Source of the DNA: Apostichopus japonicus
Lineage: Eukaryota > Echinodermata > Holothuroidea > Aspidochirotida > Stichopodidae
Direction of reading: 5' to 3'
DNA length: 64,000 nt
Assembly (NCBI RefSeq): GCF_037975245.1
Contig: NC_092579.1
Coordinates: 23,667,166 to 23,731,165, forward strand
Under the pieces are notes generated by a model that saw only the letters and a program-made list of their open reading frames with translations, had not been told where the DNA came from and did not search any database. Below, in pieces: positions 11,816 to 21,454 of the stretch; the stretch's first letter is position 1; the number at the start of each line of letters is the position of its first letter. The position numbers and the translations under genes were made by a program.

Positions 11816-12173
11816 AGGTATTGAAGACTTGCCCTAAACCGCATGCCGCGCTCTGAAAAAGTTTACTTTCCGTTGCTTGCAAGTGAAGTTTTTTTGTGTC
11901 GCTACAAAAGGCAGGTCTACAGTAATGAAACCTGATACCTTGTTATCTTTTATCTAGACCTGAGATGTCCACGCTGCTATATGCACTGTGTTGTGGGTAT
12001 TGACTGTGATGTTTGTATTGACTGTACACTAATGTCTATTTACAGATGGTAGCAAGCTGTATGTGTATTTTCTGGGATCAATGGTGGTCTCTAACACTTC
12101 TGTTACACCGCATTCGAAACTAGGTCAGATAACCGGCATGAGACGTTTCTTTGTGCGGGAGTCTCCACACCCT
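11816..12173 (-). mobile_element. MITE family A, full copy, 358 bp
   Basis: It is flanked by TTAA at 11812-11815 and 12174-12177. It runs in the opposite orientation to 22886-23275 with the same landmarks: a GGTATTGAAGACTTGCCC end, CTGAGATGTCCAC, TTACACCGCATTCGAAACTAG and a GAGTCTCCACACCC end. It is nested in the 4.2-kb hAT element, so it inserted after it or moved with it. Confidence 0.9.
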
Positions 12174-12329
12174 TTAAGGAGAAGTATTTATATCCCATTA
12201 ATAGAGAAAGAATTATGTTTCAATTGGTAGCATGCAACTTAAAATTTTGCAAACATTAGATACAATCAAACAATAACAAGGTTCATTTACAAGGTAATCT
12301 ACTGCCCTTTATTTCACATTAGTCTGTCA

Positions 12330-13014
12330 CATCAGAAGGTCACAGCTTTCAATAATTATACAAACAAATTCCCTTGATGGGTGCTTCGTTAGATTCCTGC
12401 AATTTTCAAGTTTATCAATGTAATAAGTTCTGAATGTGGCAATGTGGAGAAGCTTTGGGATAATCTGTGGATAAAACTGCCAGACTATCAACAAGATTCC
12501 ACATCCATGCAACTCCAACTGCTTCCTTCACCTCCTTGCAGATGTACCACATGTCCCAAAAAAAGTCAGCATTGGTTAATGTAATTAAAATCTGGCTTCC
12601 TCCTGAGCTGGCAAATACACATGAATTGTCAAGTACAGAGGTCAGTGTGAAACCACTGAAAGATCTTCTCAGCTTTCAAGAAAACAAAGACTTGAAGCCA
12701 AATTGACAGAGGCCACACTGATACCATTCCACTCTCATAAGATGAAGGTATCACACACACTTCATTTTGCTTCTGCGATGCAGTGCCTGGTAGCCTGTGA
12801 GGGTCACCCAATGGATGTTTTAACAACTGCCTGGTTTATAGAGCTCTGCAACAAATAATTCATCCTGATGTCTAGTCGTCATCCTGTCATGGCCTTGAGC
12901 AAGTTGAACCCACTTCAACACAAAGCAGCTATTGAATTCTGGTCTAGGTACTGTCAAATCCACATCACCATCATTGCTGGTTCCAGCTATGCTGACCACG
13001 ATAAAAGAGTACAA
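12330..13014 (-). pseudogene. Unrecognised coding-like remnant
   Basis: I do not recognise this. Three minus-strand stretches in different frames look protein-like. They include PRPEFNSCFVLKWVQLAQGH (near 12.9 kb), HPLGDPHRLPGTASQKQNEV (near 12.8 kb) and ITLTNADFFWDMWYICKEVK (near 12.5 kb). They lie in order inside the 4.2-kb hAT element and are joined only through frameshifts. They could be decayed transposase, another element's protein or captured host exons. No hAT C-terminal dimerisation motif was seen. Confidence 0.3.
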
Positions 13015-13659
13015 TGAGGGTTTTTTAATTCACCCAACAGAGCTTGCATTCCAGTACCTTTGGGCAGCTGAAAAGATATTCAGAAATTGTTATATATGAG
13101 TGTGTTTGTATGCATGCATATGTGTGATTTTCTTGCTTTACAGAACAGCTCCATTTTGATAAGCTATGTAACGTGGAAACCTGCCAATCATATGTTTGAA
13201 ATAGGACAGGCTGAAACGATTCTTAAATGAAAAGCTTAACGACTTCTTGCATTTTTATACATCACTGTTCAGGTAAGGCCAGTAAGGGCAGTATGAAGAA
13301 TAAGTAACAATTAATAATTATCATTATGGCCATTTGCTGTCTGCATAATAACAAACTGAATGATGTCATCAGCCCTGTGCTCAGTTGACAACACTGACAA
13401 GTAGGCACACTATGTCAGTGTGATCCATGAAACCTTATTAAGGACATGACCATATAGTATATATGTTAATGGAAAATACATAAGCTACAACATACACCAG
13501 TATTCAGTTGTTGCGGGGTTTTTTTTCTCGACAGACCCATTCAATCTGTTGCACCTACTATAGCCTAGTACTACATTCCTGAGAAATTAACACCACAATA
13601 TCAGTCTTAGGTTTGCCCACAGACTCCCAACTATTGCTAACTCCTACACTCAAGTATAT

Positions 13660-14000
13660 AGTTTAGTTTAGTAGAAAAAAAGACCAGGAGAGACATTCAA
13701 GTCCCCATTAAGGACCCTAAGGCTATATGAGAGGAATAAAACCGCAGACATCAAATGTCATACCCAATTACAATGCTTAATGTACTCATCCAAAGTATTC
13801 TTAAACCCATTCACGCTACTTGCAATTCAACCTTCTCAGGCAAACCATTCCATCCATTCACAACCCTTGCATAAGTTGTATTAGACTTTAGAGAAAAAGT
13901 TATGCTGAATATTAATCCTACTATGTAACTTCTGGAGTTTAATACAATGACCTCTGGTACAACTACTTTTTGGCAAACCTGAAAAGATCAGTGAAGCATA
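13660..14000 (-). pseudogene. CR1-type LINE pol C-terminal remnant
   Basis: Minus-strand translation gives RGHCIKLQKLHSRINIQHNF, then YARVVNGWNGLPEKV, then in another frame SVNGFKNTLDEYIKHC. This matches the family C-terminus: RGHSxKLxxxxxR, FxxRVVNxWNxLPxxVV, SVNxFKxxLDxxW. Two frameshifts and a stop show it is dead. It sits inside the 4.2-kb hAT element. Confidence 0.78.
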
Positions 14001-14491
14001 AATTGTCATTTTATGTGTAGGCCTACTTTATTTAATTGAAGGATCTATTAATGTAGGCCTGATGCTATAGTTGTGCGTCTGTAATCTAGCCTAGCCAGGA
14101 CTGTGATGTGTGCTTTTCGTTTGTATGACCAAAGTAGGACTAGTAGTATGAGGCGTAAAATAAAACAAGTGTAATGACAGGTTTTCAGCTAGTTTTCTAT
14201 GCATTTCAGGTGTGAAGATAAACGTTAATGTCATTAACTAACGCATACTCTAATTCATTACCTGATATCCATTTTGCTCCTCGTATGCCTGTCAAAATCT
14301 GACATTCTGAGTCGCTTCGTTTGTTCGCAACGAGCACAGTGTGCAAAGCTGCTATATATTGTGTGTGGTGTTTTTCGTGTTTCGCGCAACTGGTAACGAC
14401 AACTGGACCTATTTTGATGCCCATGGTTTGCGTGTGACGTCACAAATCGCCAGTTGGCCAAACTCTCTCTATATACGGCTCTGATCCGCCC

Positions 14492-15164
14492 AATGTTGTC
14501 AATCGATAGCTTCTGCACACATTTCGTATTTTAAAAGACACTCACCACGTTGTACGGAAGTGTCTTATGAACATTAGGCCGAGGCTTTTAAACACAAAAA
14601 ACCCACAAAGTTCTTGAATTCGGACATTTCTGGAGACAAAGTTAAATGACTTTAACAAAATATATCAGGTGCGTATCCAGGGGGGGGGCGTTGGGGGCGC
14701 GCGCCCCCCGGGTAAGAAAAAGAGGAGAGAAAAAGAGAAGAAAAAAGGGAAAAGGAGGGGGAAAAAAGAAAAGGAGGAGAGAAAGGAAGGGAAAAGAAGA
14801 AGAAAAAAGAGAGAAAAAGGAGAAAGGGAGGGAGTAGAAGATAGCCAAGACTTCGGGAAGAGAAAGAGGAACAGTCATAGTGAAAGCGCTGATCCCTATT
14901 ATATACACAGGGTAGCCAGTGACAGATCAAGGATTACGGAGGGGGTGTTCGTGCGCCTCACCCTACCCCTTACACCGACAACTCCATTTTTGACGTTTTT
15001 TCCCTCTCTCACTAATGTATCTATATAAATACTATATATGGTCTATCATAACGCGTGTGTGTGTATGGACGCCTTAAACAATTGTACAATTGTGCTATAT
15101 GGTACCAACTGTGGCTGGTCTTGAACTCGACGGGGTCGTCGGGAACATGACGCATTTCGGGAAG
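14492..15164. other. Intergenic with a transposon end and a purine tract
   Basis: CAGGTGCGTATCCAGG at 14669 resembles a hAT-like left end and is followed by G and C runs. About 14704-14860 is almost pure A/G on the plus strand, which explains the long basic and acidic open frames there. No gene is supported. Confidence 0.5.
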
Positions 15165-15402
15165 GGGGCGACCGCCCCCCCCCCCCCGAGCAAATTTTCT
15201 TTATGACATCGCTAGTAATTTCAAAATAGACAATGCTTAGGTGCAACTTACAAGGCCTGGGAAGTGTCATTTCCAGCGATCTGGGAGGCATTTTCGGCCA
15301 AAATTTTTCTTGTACGCTTCGCGCCAACTCATGGTGGCGCTTCGCTTAGATAGTTTGCATACAGGCTTCGCCCCTCCCTTGGCAATTACTCGCTACACGC
15401 CT
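15165..15402 (+). mobile_element. Degenerate copy of the 300-bp hAT-like element
   Basis: It parallels 19140-19383: ATCGCTAGTAATTTCAA, GGAAGTGTCATTTCCAGCGA, TTGTACGCTTCGCGCCAAC, TTAGATAGTTTGC and CTACACGCCTG at the end. The left end is decayed. This copy lacks the 22-bp insert present at 19308-19329 and so serves as its empty site. Confidence 0.8.
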
Positions 15403-16017
15403 GTTCGAATTTGTAAAGCAAAGAGCAGATATAACATCATATCAGTGAGCATTGAAATGCCTGTTCCACGATGAACAGCCTCAAAAACTGTCTATGTGTG
15501 TAGTCGAAGGCGTAGCCCAATTGGATTTGGGGCTGTAATGACTTGCCCGAAAAAAAAGCCAAAATTTTTCGCGCGCCTCGCGCGCGTTCAACATATCGAT
15601 GCCAATATCATATAAGCAAGCATCGGTCATTACATTGCATGGCATCGTGTACCGCACGGTCCGTGAAAGTAGCACAGTATACCGCCGGATGCTAATGTAA
15701 ACAACCAAATGTCTTATGTAGATGGAGAAAAAGCATACAGATCCATTTATGTCAAACTCTCTTTTACAGTAGTAATGTCGGCCAATCTTAGAACTTTATT
15801 TTAATTACCAAGGAGATCATTTTTAAGCTATTCATTGCTATTTATTTTTCTCTCAGTAGGTGCCCGAAAAAAATGGGAAAAAAATTGGTTGCGGGGCGGG
15901 GGGTGGGGGCTGCAGCCCCGCCTCCTACGGGACCTACGCCTATGTGTGTAGTGTTCGCTTTCGATATACCTGATATCGGAAATATCTGCTATTTTTCATT
16001 TCCTTCAACCAAGTTTT
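15403..16017. other. Intergenic, no gene seen
   Basis: Contains a CGCGCGCCTCGCGCGC-type block near 15570 and a G/C-rich block near 15890-15930. No supported gene. Confidence 0.4.
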
Positions 16018-16025
16018 ATAATAGC

Positions 16026-17040
16026 CACTGGTGGATCCAAGGGGGGCCATGCCCCCCCCCCCAGGTGAGCCAAAAAGTGTTTCCGAACATCCGCTAAATC
16101 ATATGATTGGAAATTAAAAAAATCGAGAGGAATAGCAGTGGTAGACTAGTCTAAACCTTTTCGTTTTCTGGTTTAAAATTAAATGCAGAGCTCCCAACTG
16201 ACCCGCAATTCGCGGGAATTAGACCCGCATTCTAACACCCAAACCCGCTGACCCGCACAAGCGTCCGAAAAAACCGCATTGTAATTGTCAAGTATAGGCC
16301 TACATAAAAAAAATTTGCATCGAATTTTGACTTAGCAACCATCATGTCTTTAGCATTTAGCATAATAGAGTATAAAACCTCCTTTACAACATCATTTGAA
16401 CCTCAAATTAGCCTATAATTCTTTTCATTGGGGCGAGCAGCGAACATTTTCATGCCACGGGAAAGAATGAATTATCACCTACTATTCAATTTATTGATGT
16501 TACACACAAAAAAATGCATATTTCTCAGAAAATGTTGGGTGACAAAAGCCGTTCTAAGTGCCACCATTTTACATGTAGGCATCACCAGGATTAAAAAAAA
16601 ATCAAAACGGGAGGGAGACACCCCTCCCCTCATACCCCTCCCCCAGGACGGCGATTCGTGGCATGGACCAGCATTTGCCTTCTCAAGAGTTGGGAGCTAT
16701 GTAAATGTATGAGCATGAGGATTTACAGTTTAACACCATTTTGCAGTAACAGGCTGGTTGTAAGAAATTTATAACCTATGAGAAATAAAATTTCTTGAGA
16801 AAGATGATCCCAACTTTGTTTTGTAAATATTTTAGAAAATTACACCTGGAAACATTTTTTTTAGAAGTAAATTAACATCACCATTGTACACTTTTGTCGC
16901 ACCAAATTGCATCTGAGGGCATTCAGCAATAGAAAATTTTCCAAAGGGGAGGGGGGCACCCCCTCCCCTTAGACCCCTCCCCCATATCACTCTAATGCCA
17001 CTTTGGCCCCTCCCAAACAAAGGCCCTGGATCCGCCAGTG
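16026..17040. mobile_element. hAT-type element, 1.0 kb, carrying a nested element
   Basis: The left end CACTGGTGGATCCAAGG and the inverse right end (CACTGGCGGATCCAGGG) are flanked by a perfect 8-bp duplication, ATAATAGC (16018-16025 and 17041-17048). G/C runs follow both ends. It contains a second inverted-repeat element (16186-16701). No transposase frame is present. Confidence 0.9.
16186..16701. mobile_element. Nested inverted-repeat element
   Basis: The ends CAGAGCTCCCAACT and (inverse) CATAGCTCCCAACT have TAAATG directly outside both (16180-16185 and 16702-16707), consistent with a 6-bp duplication. The left part is a run of ACCCGC-type repeats. It lies entirely inside the hAT element at 16026-17040. 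Confidence 0.65.
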
Positions 17041-17048
17041 ATAATAGC

Positions 17049-18280
17049 CATAATAAGAGGTTTTAATATTTGTACACCAATAAATTAACTGTGTCTGAAT
17101 TTTCGAAAATTTCCTGACCAGCATTCTTCATCATACGTTCCTCTACTCGTGCAATTTGTACCTGTCTATTAGGGGTTGAAGGAGGTTTTTCCCTATTGGT
17201 TGTCCATAGATTGAATTTTGTGCAACATTATTGGTATGTTTTGAAGTGATTTTTATTCACGAGAAATGTGAATTTTCAAATTCTCAACAAATAATGGGCT
17301 TAAAACCCTGAAAAGTGGGGCTTTCGGATATTGTGGGCCGTGACGTAGAATCGCCTACAAAAGCAATGATCCATAGGACATGCAATGAGGTCGAACATGA
17401 TGTGTGACTAGTGACAATCTTCAAAAAGGTTATGGATGGAAAAAAAAAATTGAGAAATACTTGGTTCTCAGGTAAAAGTGTACATTTGGTTAGTCATTTT
17501 CAAGCCCGAGAAGTGTCATTTCCGGTGATCTGGGGGTATCAAAACCAGAAATTTTCTTGTACGCTCCGCGCCAACCGATGGTGGCGCTCCGCTTAGATAG
17601 TAATTCGCGCCCCCCGGGTTAGAAAATCCTGGATACGCGCCTGACAAGTCAGAATACCAATACACTTAAGATGGCAAACCATCTCCTGAATTATTTCTTG
17701 AGGCATTTTCCCACTAGATATATCAGTCACAACAATTTAAGGAGTTTTGGGACTAGTTTGCTATTGTTGCTGCTAGCATTTTTTGAGAGATAGAAGTCTT
17801 GTTAAGACCCTATAGTATGAACAGCCTAGTGTACCTTTCTTTTTCACAAAGTTATTTCCCGTATCTATTTGCTGTACTGCACAGAGAACGCCCCGGCAAC
17901 GCTTTCGATTGTATCGGACAGATCCTCGGGCATGTAAAATACAGTGGAAAAGCTTATTCGTGATAGGCAGAAACGGACTCTGGGGCATGTACAATTTGCA
18001 CGCGAGAAAAAGAGTTTTTTCTTAACGAGCGCAGCGCACCTCCAGCATTTTCATGTGAGAGAATTTTGACATTCATTTATCATTGCACATTTTGAGACTG
18101 AGGAGTGTGGGTAAACTTGTCCATCTATACGTATGAAATACGTATTAAAAAAAGTGCTTCTAAAGTTTACTTCATGGTTTCGATTTATTACTTGCTCCCT
18201 TTGGTTGAGCACTATCTCCAGTGAAGGTGGTTTTACGGAACAACCTATATCAGTATGCCTCCCTCTATAATTTCAAACAG

Positions 18281-18282
<2 letters not shown>
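17049..18282. other. Intergenic with a decayed repeat
   Basis: Apart from the repeat fragment at 17505-17633, no gene or RNA was recognised. Confidence 0.4.
17505..17633 (+). mobile_element. 3' fragment of the 300-bp hAT-like family
   Basis: It contains GAAGTGTCATTTCCGGTGAT, TTGTACGCTCCGCGCCAAC, GGTGGCGCTCCGCTTAGATA and the terminus CTGGATACGCGCCTG. The left end is not identifiable. Confidence 0.7.

Positions 18283-18343
<61 letters not shown>
18283..18343. repeat. (TA)n microsatellite
   Basis: About 61 bp of pure AT dinucleotide, about 60 bp left of the palindrome at 18401-18579. Confidence 0.95.
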
Positions 18344-18346
<3 letters not shown>

Positions 18347-18439
18347 TAGGTTGGCGTCTATCTTGGCGCAGAGTGCTCTATGTCCATTGGACAGAGCGGA
18401 ATATATGTTGATACTAGATGAGACTAGTGGAACACTAGT

Positions 18440-18485
18440 AGTTGTAACTCGGAGTTTCACGCTTTGTAGCGATCTTCAGACAACC
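18440..18485 (-). ncRNA. Hammerhead-ribozyme-like motif, minus-strand copy
   Basis: The minus strand repeats the motif described for 18495-18540. The core CTGAAGA corresponds to plus 18473-18479. Stem I pairs GTTGT with ACAAC plus a possible G-U pair. Confidence 0.5.
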
Positions 18486-18494
18486 CTGTTGTTG

Positions 18495-18540
18495 AGTTGT
18501 CTGAAGATCGCTACAAAGCGTGAAACTCCGAGTTACAACT
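18495..18540 (+). ncRNA. Hammerhead-ribozyme-like motif, plus-strand copy
   Basis: In order: stem I 5' side AGTTGT (18495-18500), core CTGAAGA (18501-18507, fits CUGANGA), stem II CGCT/AGCG with ACAA loop (18509-18520), core GAA (18522-18524), stem III ACT/AGT with CCG loop (18525-18533), candidate cleavage base T18534, and stem I 3' side ACAACT (18535-18540), which pairs exactly with the 5' side. All core positions I checked fit a type I hammerhead. The oddities are a U-U opposition (T508/T521) where stem II normally begins with a pair, and a short stem III. Confidence 0.55.
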
Positions 18541-18569
18541 ACTAGTGTTCCACTAGTCTCATCTAGTAT

Positions 18570-18573
<4 letters not shown>

Positions 18574-18643
<70 letters not shown>
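18574..18643. repeat. (TA)n microsatellite
   Basis: About 70 bp of AT dinucleotide beginning at the right end of the palindrome. Confidence 0.95.
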
Positions 18644-18645
<2 letters not shown>

Positions 18646-19083
18646 AAAGTATAGCGGCTACACATAAACCATCAGCTTTACCCAAGACAATAATGACACA
18701 ACAGAGCGACCCAGACAAAGTAGGAGACATCGCAGCAGAGTCGGCTTCTATAACCTCAGGACACCACCACCCCACTTGATAAAATCCTTGATTCGCCTCT
18801 CACCCTTCATACCCTTATATAAATCAGTCGAGGTGTTTAACATATACCCCCCCCCAACCCCAACCCATCTTTGAAGTCATATGCACGCCATGCATGATAT
18901 GCACTGCTAACTATACTGTATAAATAACGAAAGCGATTTCGTACTTATATTTAACAATACTTGATAGATTGCAAAATTTGTTGACAATGGAAAAGCCATT
19001 CACCATACGAACTCTAATTCGCAAGGTTTTGGTATATGGTGAGATGTTGAACAGAAACTGCATCATTGAGAGAAAGCTTGTAC

Positions 19084-19383
19084 CAGGCGCGTAGCCAAGT
19101 AAAGGGGGAGGGGCGACCGTCCCCCTTGAGCATATTTTGTATGTATGTTTTTATGATATCGCTAGTAATTTCAAGATAGAAAAATGCTTAGATTCAACTT
19201 ACAAGGCATGGGAAGTGCCATTTCCAGCGATCTGGGAGGCACTTTCGACCAGAATTTTCTTGTACGCTTCGCGCCAACATATGGTGGCTCTACGCTTAGA
19301 TAGTTTGCAGAGCCATCTATACGGCTCTGATAGTTTGCCTACAGGTTCGCCCCTCCCTTGGCAAATTCCTAGCTACGCGCCTG
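19084..19383. mobile_element. 300-bp non-autonomous hAT element
   Basis: The ends CAGGCGCGTAGCC and its inverse (GCTACGCGCCTG) are flanked by a perfect 8-bp duplication, GCTTGTAC (19076-19083 and 19384-19391). The interior carries the recurring TTGTACGCTTCGCGCCAAC / GGTGGCxCTxCGCTTAGATA block shared with copies near 3.2, 15.3, 17.6 and 44.1 kb. This copy defines the true ends of that family and contains a 22-bp insertion (19308-19329). Confidence 0.9.
19308..19329. mobile_element. 22-bp micro-hAT insertion
   Basis: The arms CAGAGCC and GGCTCTG surround ATCTATAC. The perfect 8-bp flanks ATAGTTTG lie at 19300-19307 and 19330-19337. The related copy at 15349-15361 reads straight through (TTAGATAGTTTGCATACAGG), showing the empty site. 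The termini equal the first seven bases of the 4.2-kb hAT at 10240-14483. Confidence 0.8.
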
Positions 19384-20168
19384 GCTTGTACCCCCCCCCC
19401 CCCCACCCTCCGTCCGTGATGTTAGAATGGAAAGTTTTGGTTGTGAATTTGCTGTCACATTAGGCACAGTCTGGGTGGTGCCAGGGCCACATGACCACCT
19501 GTCTGTTTTGTGAGAGAAAAAAAACTTTTTCTTAAATTAAAAAAGTGCCATATTTTGTGAATGAAAAGAATCCTTTACCCAAATGAAAATTAAAAGTGCC
19601 ATTTGTTAATTCAAAAAGTGCTATTTCAAAAAGAAATTGCCATTTAAAGTGCTCTTTTATTGGGGAACTCAAAAACTGCCGAATTGCAGAAATACTGGCA
19701 TCAATGGAATATTATTCCTAGCTAAATTACCCTAGAGGTTTGGTCCCCCCATCCCCACCCATCCCCCAAATTGACCCCTCTTCCTTCGCCTCTGGTGGAA
19801 ATGTGCGTGATATGACAAACTTGAATGATGCATGCACTCTCACTTCATGAATGGCTAGTGTACTCGTGACATAAAACAGACTCCGATTTTTTGGATTGCC
19901 AACTCGTGTTTATTGTGTGACTCCTGCACTTTCGACTTAAGGCTTAACAAAAGGCCTTGTAACACGGTTCACAACTGTATCCAACTAATCAAATTAAAAA
20001 GTTGATATATAAAGTAAAAGAAAACCGCCGCTCGATGTACAACAACACAAGCAACTCTCGGTTTTTAGGCTTCTCTCCTGAACAGGCCAAATCATGGTCT
20101 AGATCACTATCAAAAAATGAAGCCAAAAATGTAAACTAAAATTGGTGGCGCTCTACTCCAATAGCTAC

Positions 20169-20197
20169 CAGAGCCACCATATAGAGATACGGCTCTG
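20169..20197. mobile_element. 29-bp micro-hAT insertion
   Basis: CAGAGCC and GGCTCTG arms are separated by ACCATATAGAGATAC, with perfect 8-bp flanks ATAGCTAC at 20161-20168 and 20198-20205. The spacer keeps a TATAGAGA remnant of the longer 31-bp TIR at 10240. Confidence 0.8.
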
Positions 20198-20205
20198 ATA
20201 GCTAC

Positions 20206-21454
20206 GACGCTACAGCTAAGTCGCGATCTTATTCTCTTTTAGGCTAAAATCATATCTAAATGAGGGAGTGTTTACGTATACGATTGAAGATAAATTGGCG
20301 TATATACAGATACGAAGATTGTACACACGCCGAGAACTTATTTTACTGCGGAAATGATTATATGAAGCCTGGAGTTTGCTGATCCCTAAGGCTGGAAGGG
20401 AGATTGCAGTTGGCCCTGTTAGGGAGGGTCCATGGGTATATATCAGTGACCGTGTGGAAATCTGATAAACGGCGATGATTATCACGTGGAAGTTATCTCC
20501 TGGTGGCTTTTGCTCATTGCTTAGCAAATTTGCTGAAGTTTTTTTGCATCTTTAATTAATAATCAAAAAAGGATCCTATAGCAAAGATATTGAAGGTGAA
20601 ACAAGCGTAACAATGTGATAGAGACAACTGGCATGAACTTCTTCTTCACGATGTTAAATAATTTTCTGCTCCATAGAATGAGGAAAGTAGAGATACCAGA
20701 TAATAACGAAAAAAGAATGCGAAAGCTGTGATTAATGCTCCATTGTCTATTTCCATTGGTGGAAAAATGTAAAAGACGAATTAACTTGATTGTTGAACAA
20801 TTCGGTTTATCGAATGAATACAGTCACAAAGTTTTCAGATTATTTAGGATTTTACTCTCCTTCCCTATAGATCCTCGCCTTGGGCCGCAACCTACTCGTC
20901 CGCTCACTTCCCACTTCCATTCCTCTCTGTTACCCCCTCGCCCCCCCCCCTTTCCCTTTTCCAAACTACTCAGAAATTATGTAATTACATAAATGATATA
21001 CGGAATGGTCTAAATTGATCATTCTCAATTTTGGGAGAAATCAGAACCACACGGTCGAGAGTGCTATGGAGCGCCAAAGCGGACATTATACAGTAACTTT
21101 TTATGCATATTTTACTCCTTCTACAATAGTCAATTTTGTGTCACATGATGAGAAAAACTATTGCAAGTAAGTCATCACGTGAGATTCTTTTTACGCAGCA
21201 TAATGACCAAGTCTGCAATTTGTATTGGGCAGTCTGTTAGCTGTCACAGAAAGGTCGCCATTTCGGACAAAATCATATTGTCTTTAAAAAGCACTGCCGA
21301 ATAATGACTTCACGAAAAATCGTAGTCATTATGCGGCATTATTTACAGTCACATTATGAACAAGAAAGAAAACCAGAATGCAAAAATGCATTGTGGTTTC
21401 GATGATATGGCATGAGCAGTTTTCTTAATGAATCTGACGTTATTTATAGTGAGG
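20206..21454. other. Intergenic, no gene seen
   Basis: A pyrimidine-rich stretch with a C run lies at about 20920-20960. No coding or RNA gene was recognised. Confidence 0.4.

Larger units (their letters stand above)
10240..14483. mobile_element. 4.2-kb hAT-type transposon with 31-bp identical TIRs
   Basis: A 31-bp terminal sequence beginning CAGAGCCGTATATAGAGAGA and ending GGCCAAC (10240-10270) is repeated without mismatch in inverse orientation at 14453-14483. The 8 bases outside are identical, ATCCGCCC, at 10232-10239 and 14484-14491. Subterminal AAAATAGGTCCAxTTG also occurs on both sides in inverted orientation. Together these define one insertion of hAT type. The inside is a composite. 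It holds a family-A MITE (11816-12173), unrecognised coding-like remnants (12330-13014), a CR1-type LINE tail (13660-14000) and a GCCTAGGC-rich stretch (10.5-11.2 kb). No hAT transposase domain was recognised. The TIR itself contains TATATA. Confidence 0.9.
18401..18579. mobile_element. Perfect 84-bp-arm palindrome between (TA)n tracts
   Basis: Bases 18401-18484 are the exact reverse complement of 18496-18579, with an 11-base spacer. No mismatch was found on reading both arms. Each arm contains a hammerhead-like core and a small hairpin (CTAGTG, TTC loop, CACTAG). The perfect arms imply a recent or conversion-maintained structure. Penelope-like elements and retrozymes are known to carry hammerhead motifs in repeated terminal units, and inverted joins occur in such elements, so this may be a minimal derivative. 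Assignment to that class is inference. Confidence 0.75.

Noticed and set aside
14642-15028. Lys/Glu-rich and Phe/Leu-rich open frames
   Set aside because: They lie over a purine tract with no start context or domain.
14669-17633. One large transposon from CAGGTGCGTATCCAGG to CTGGATACGCGCCTG
   Set aside because: The 8-bp flanks differ (AAATATAT against ACAAGTCA) and other complete elements overlap the interval.
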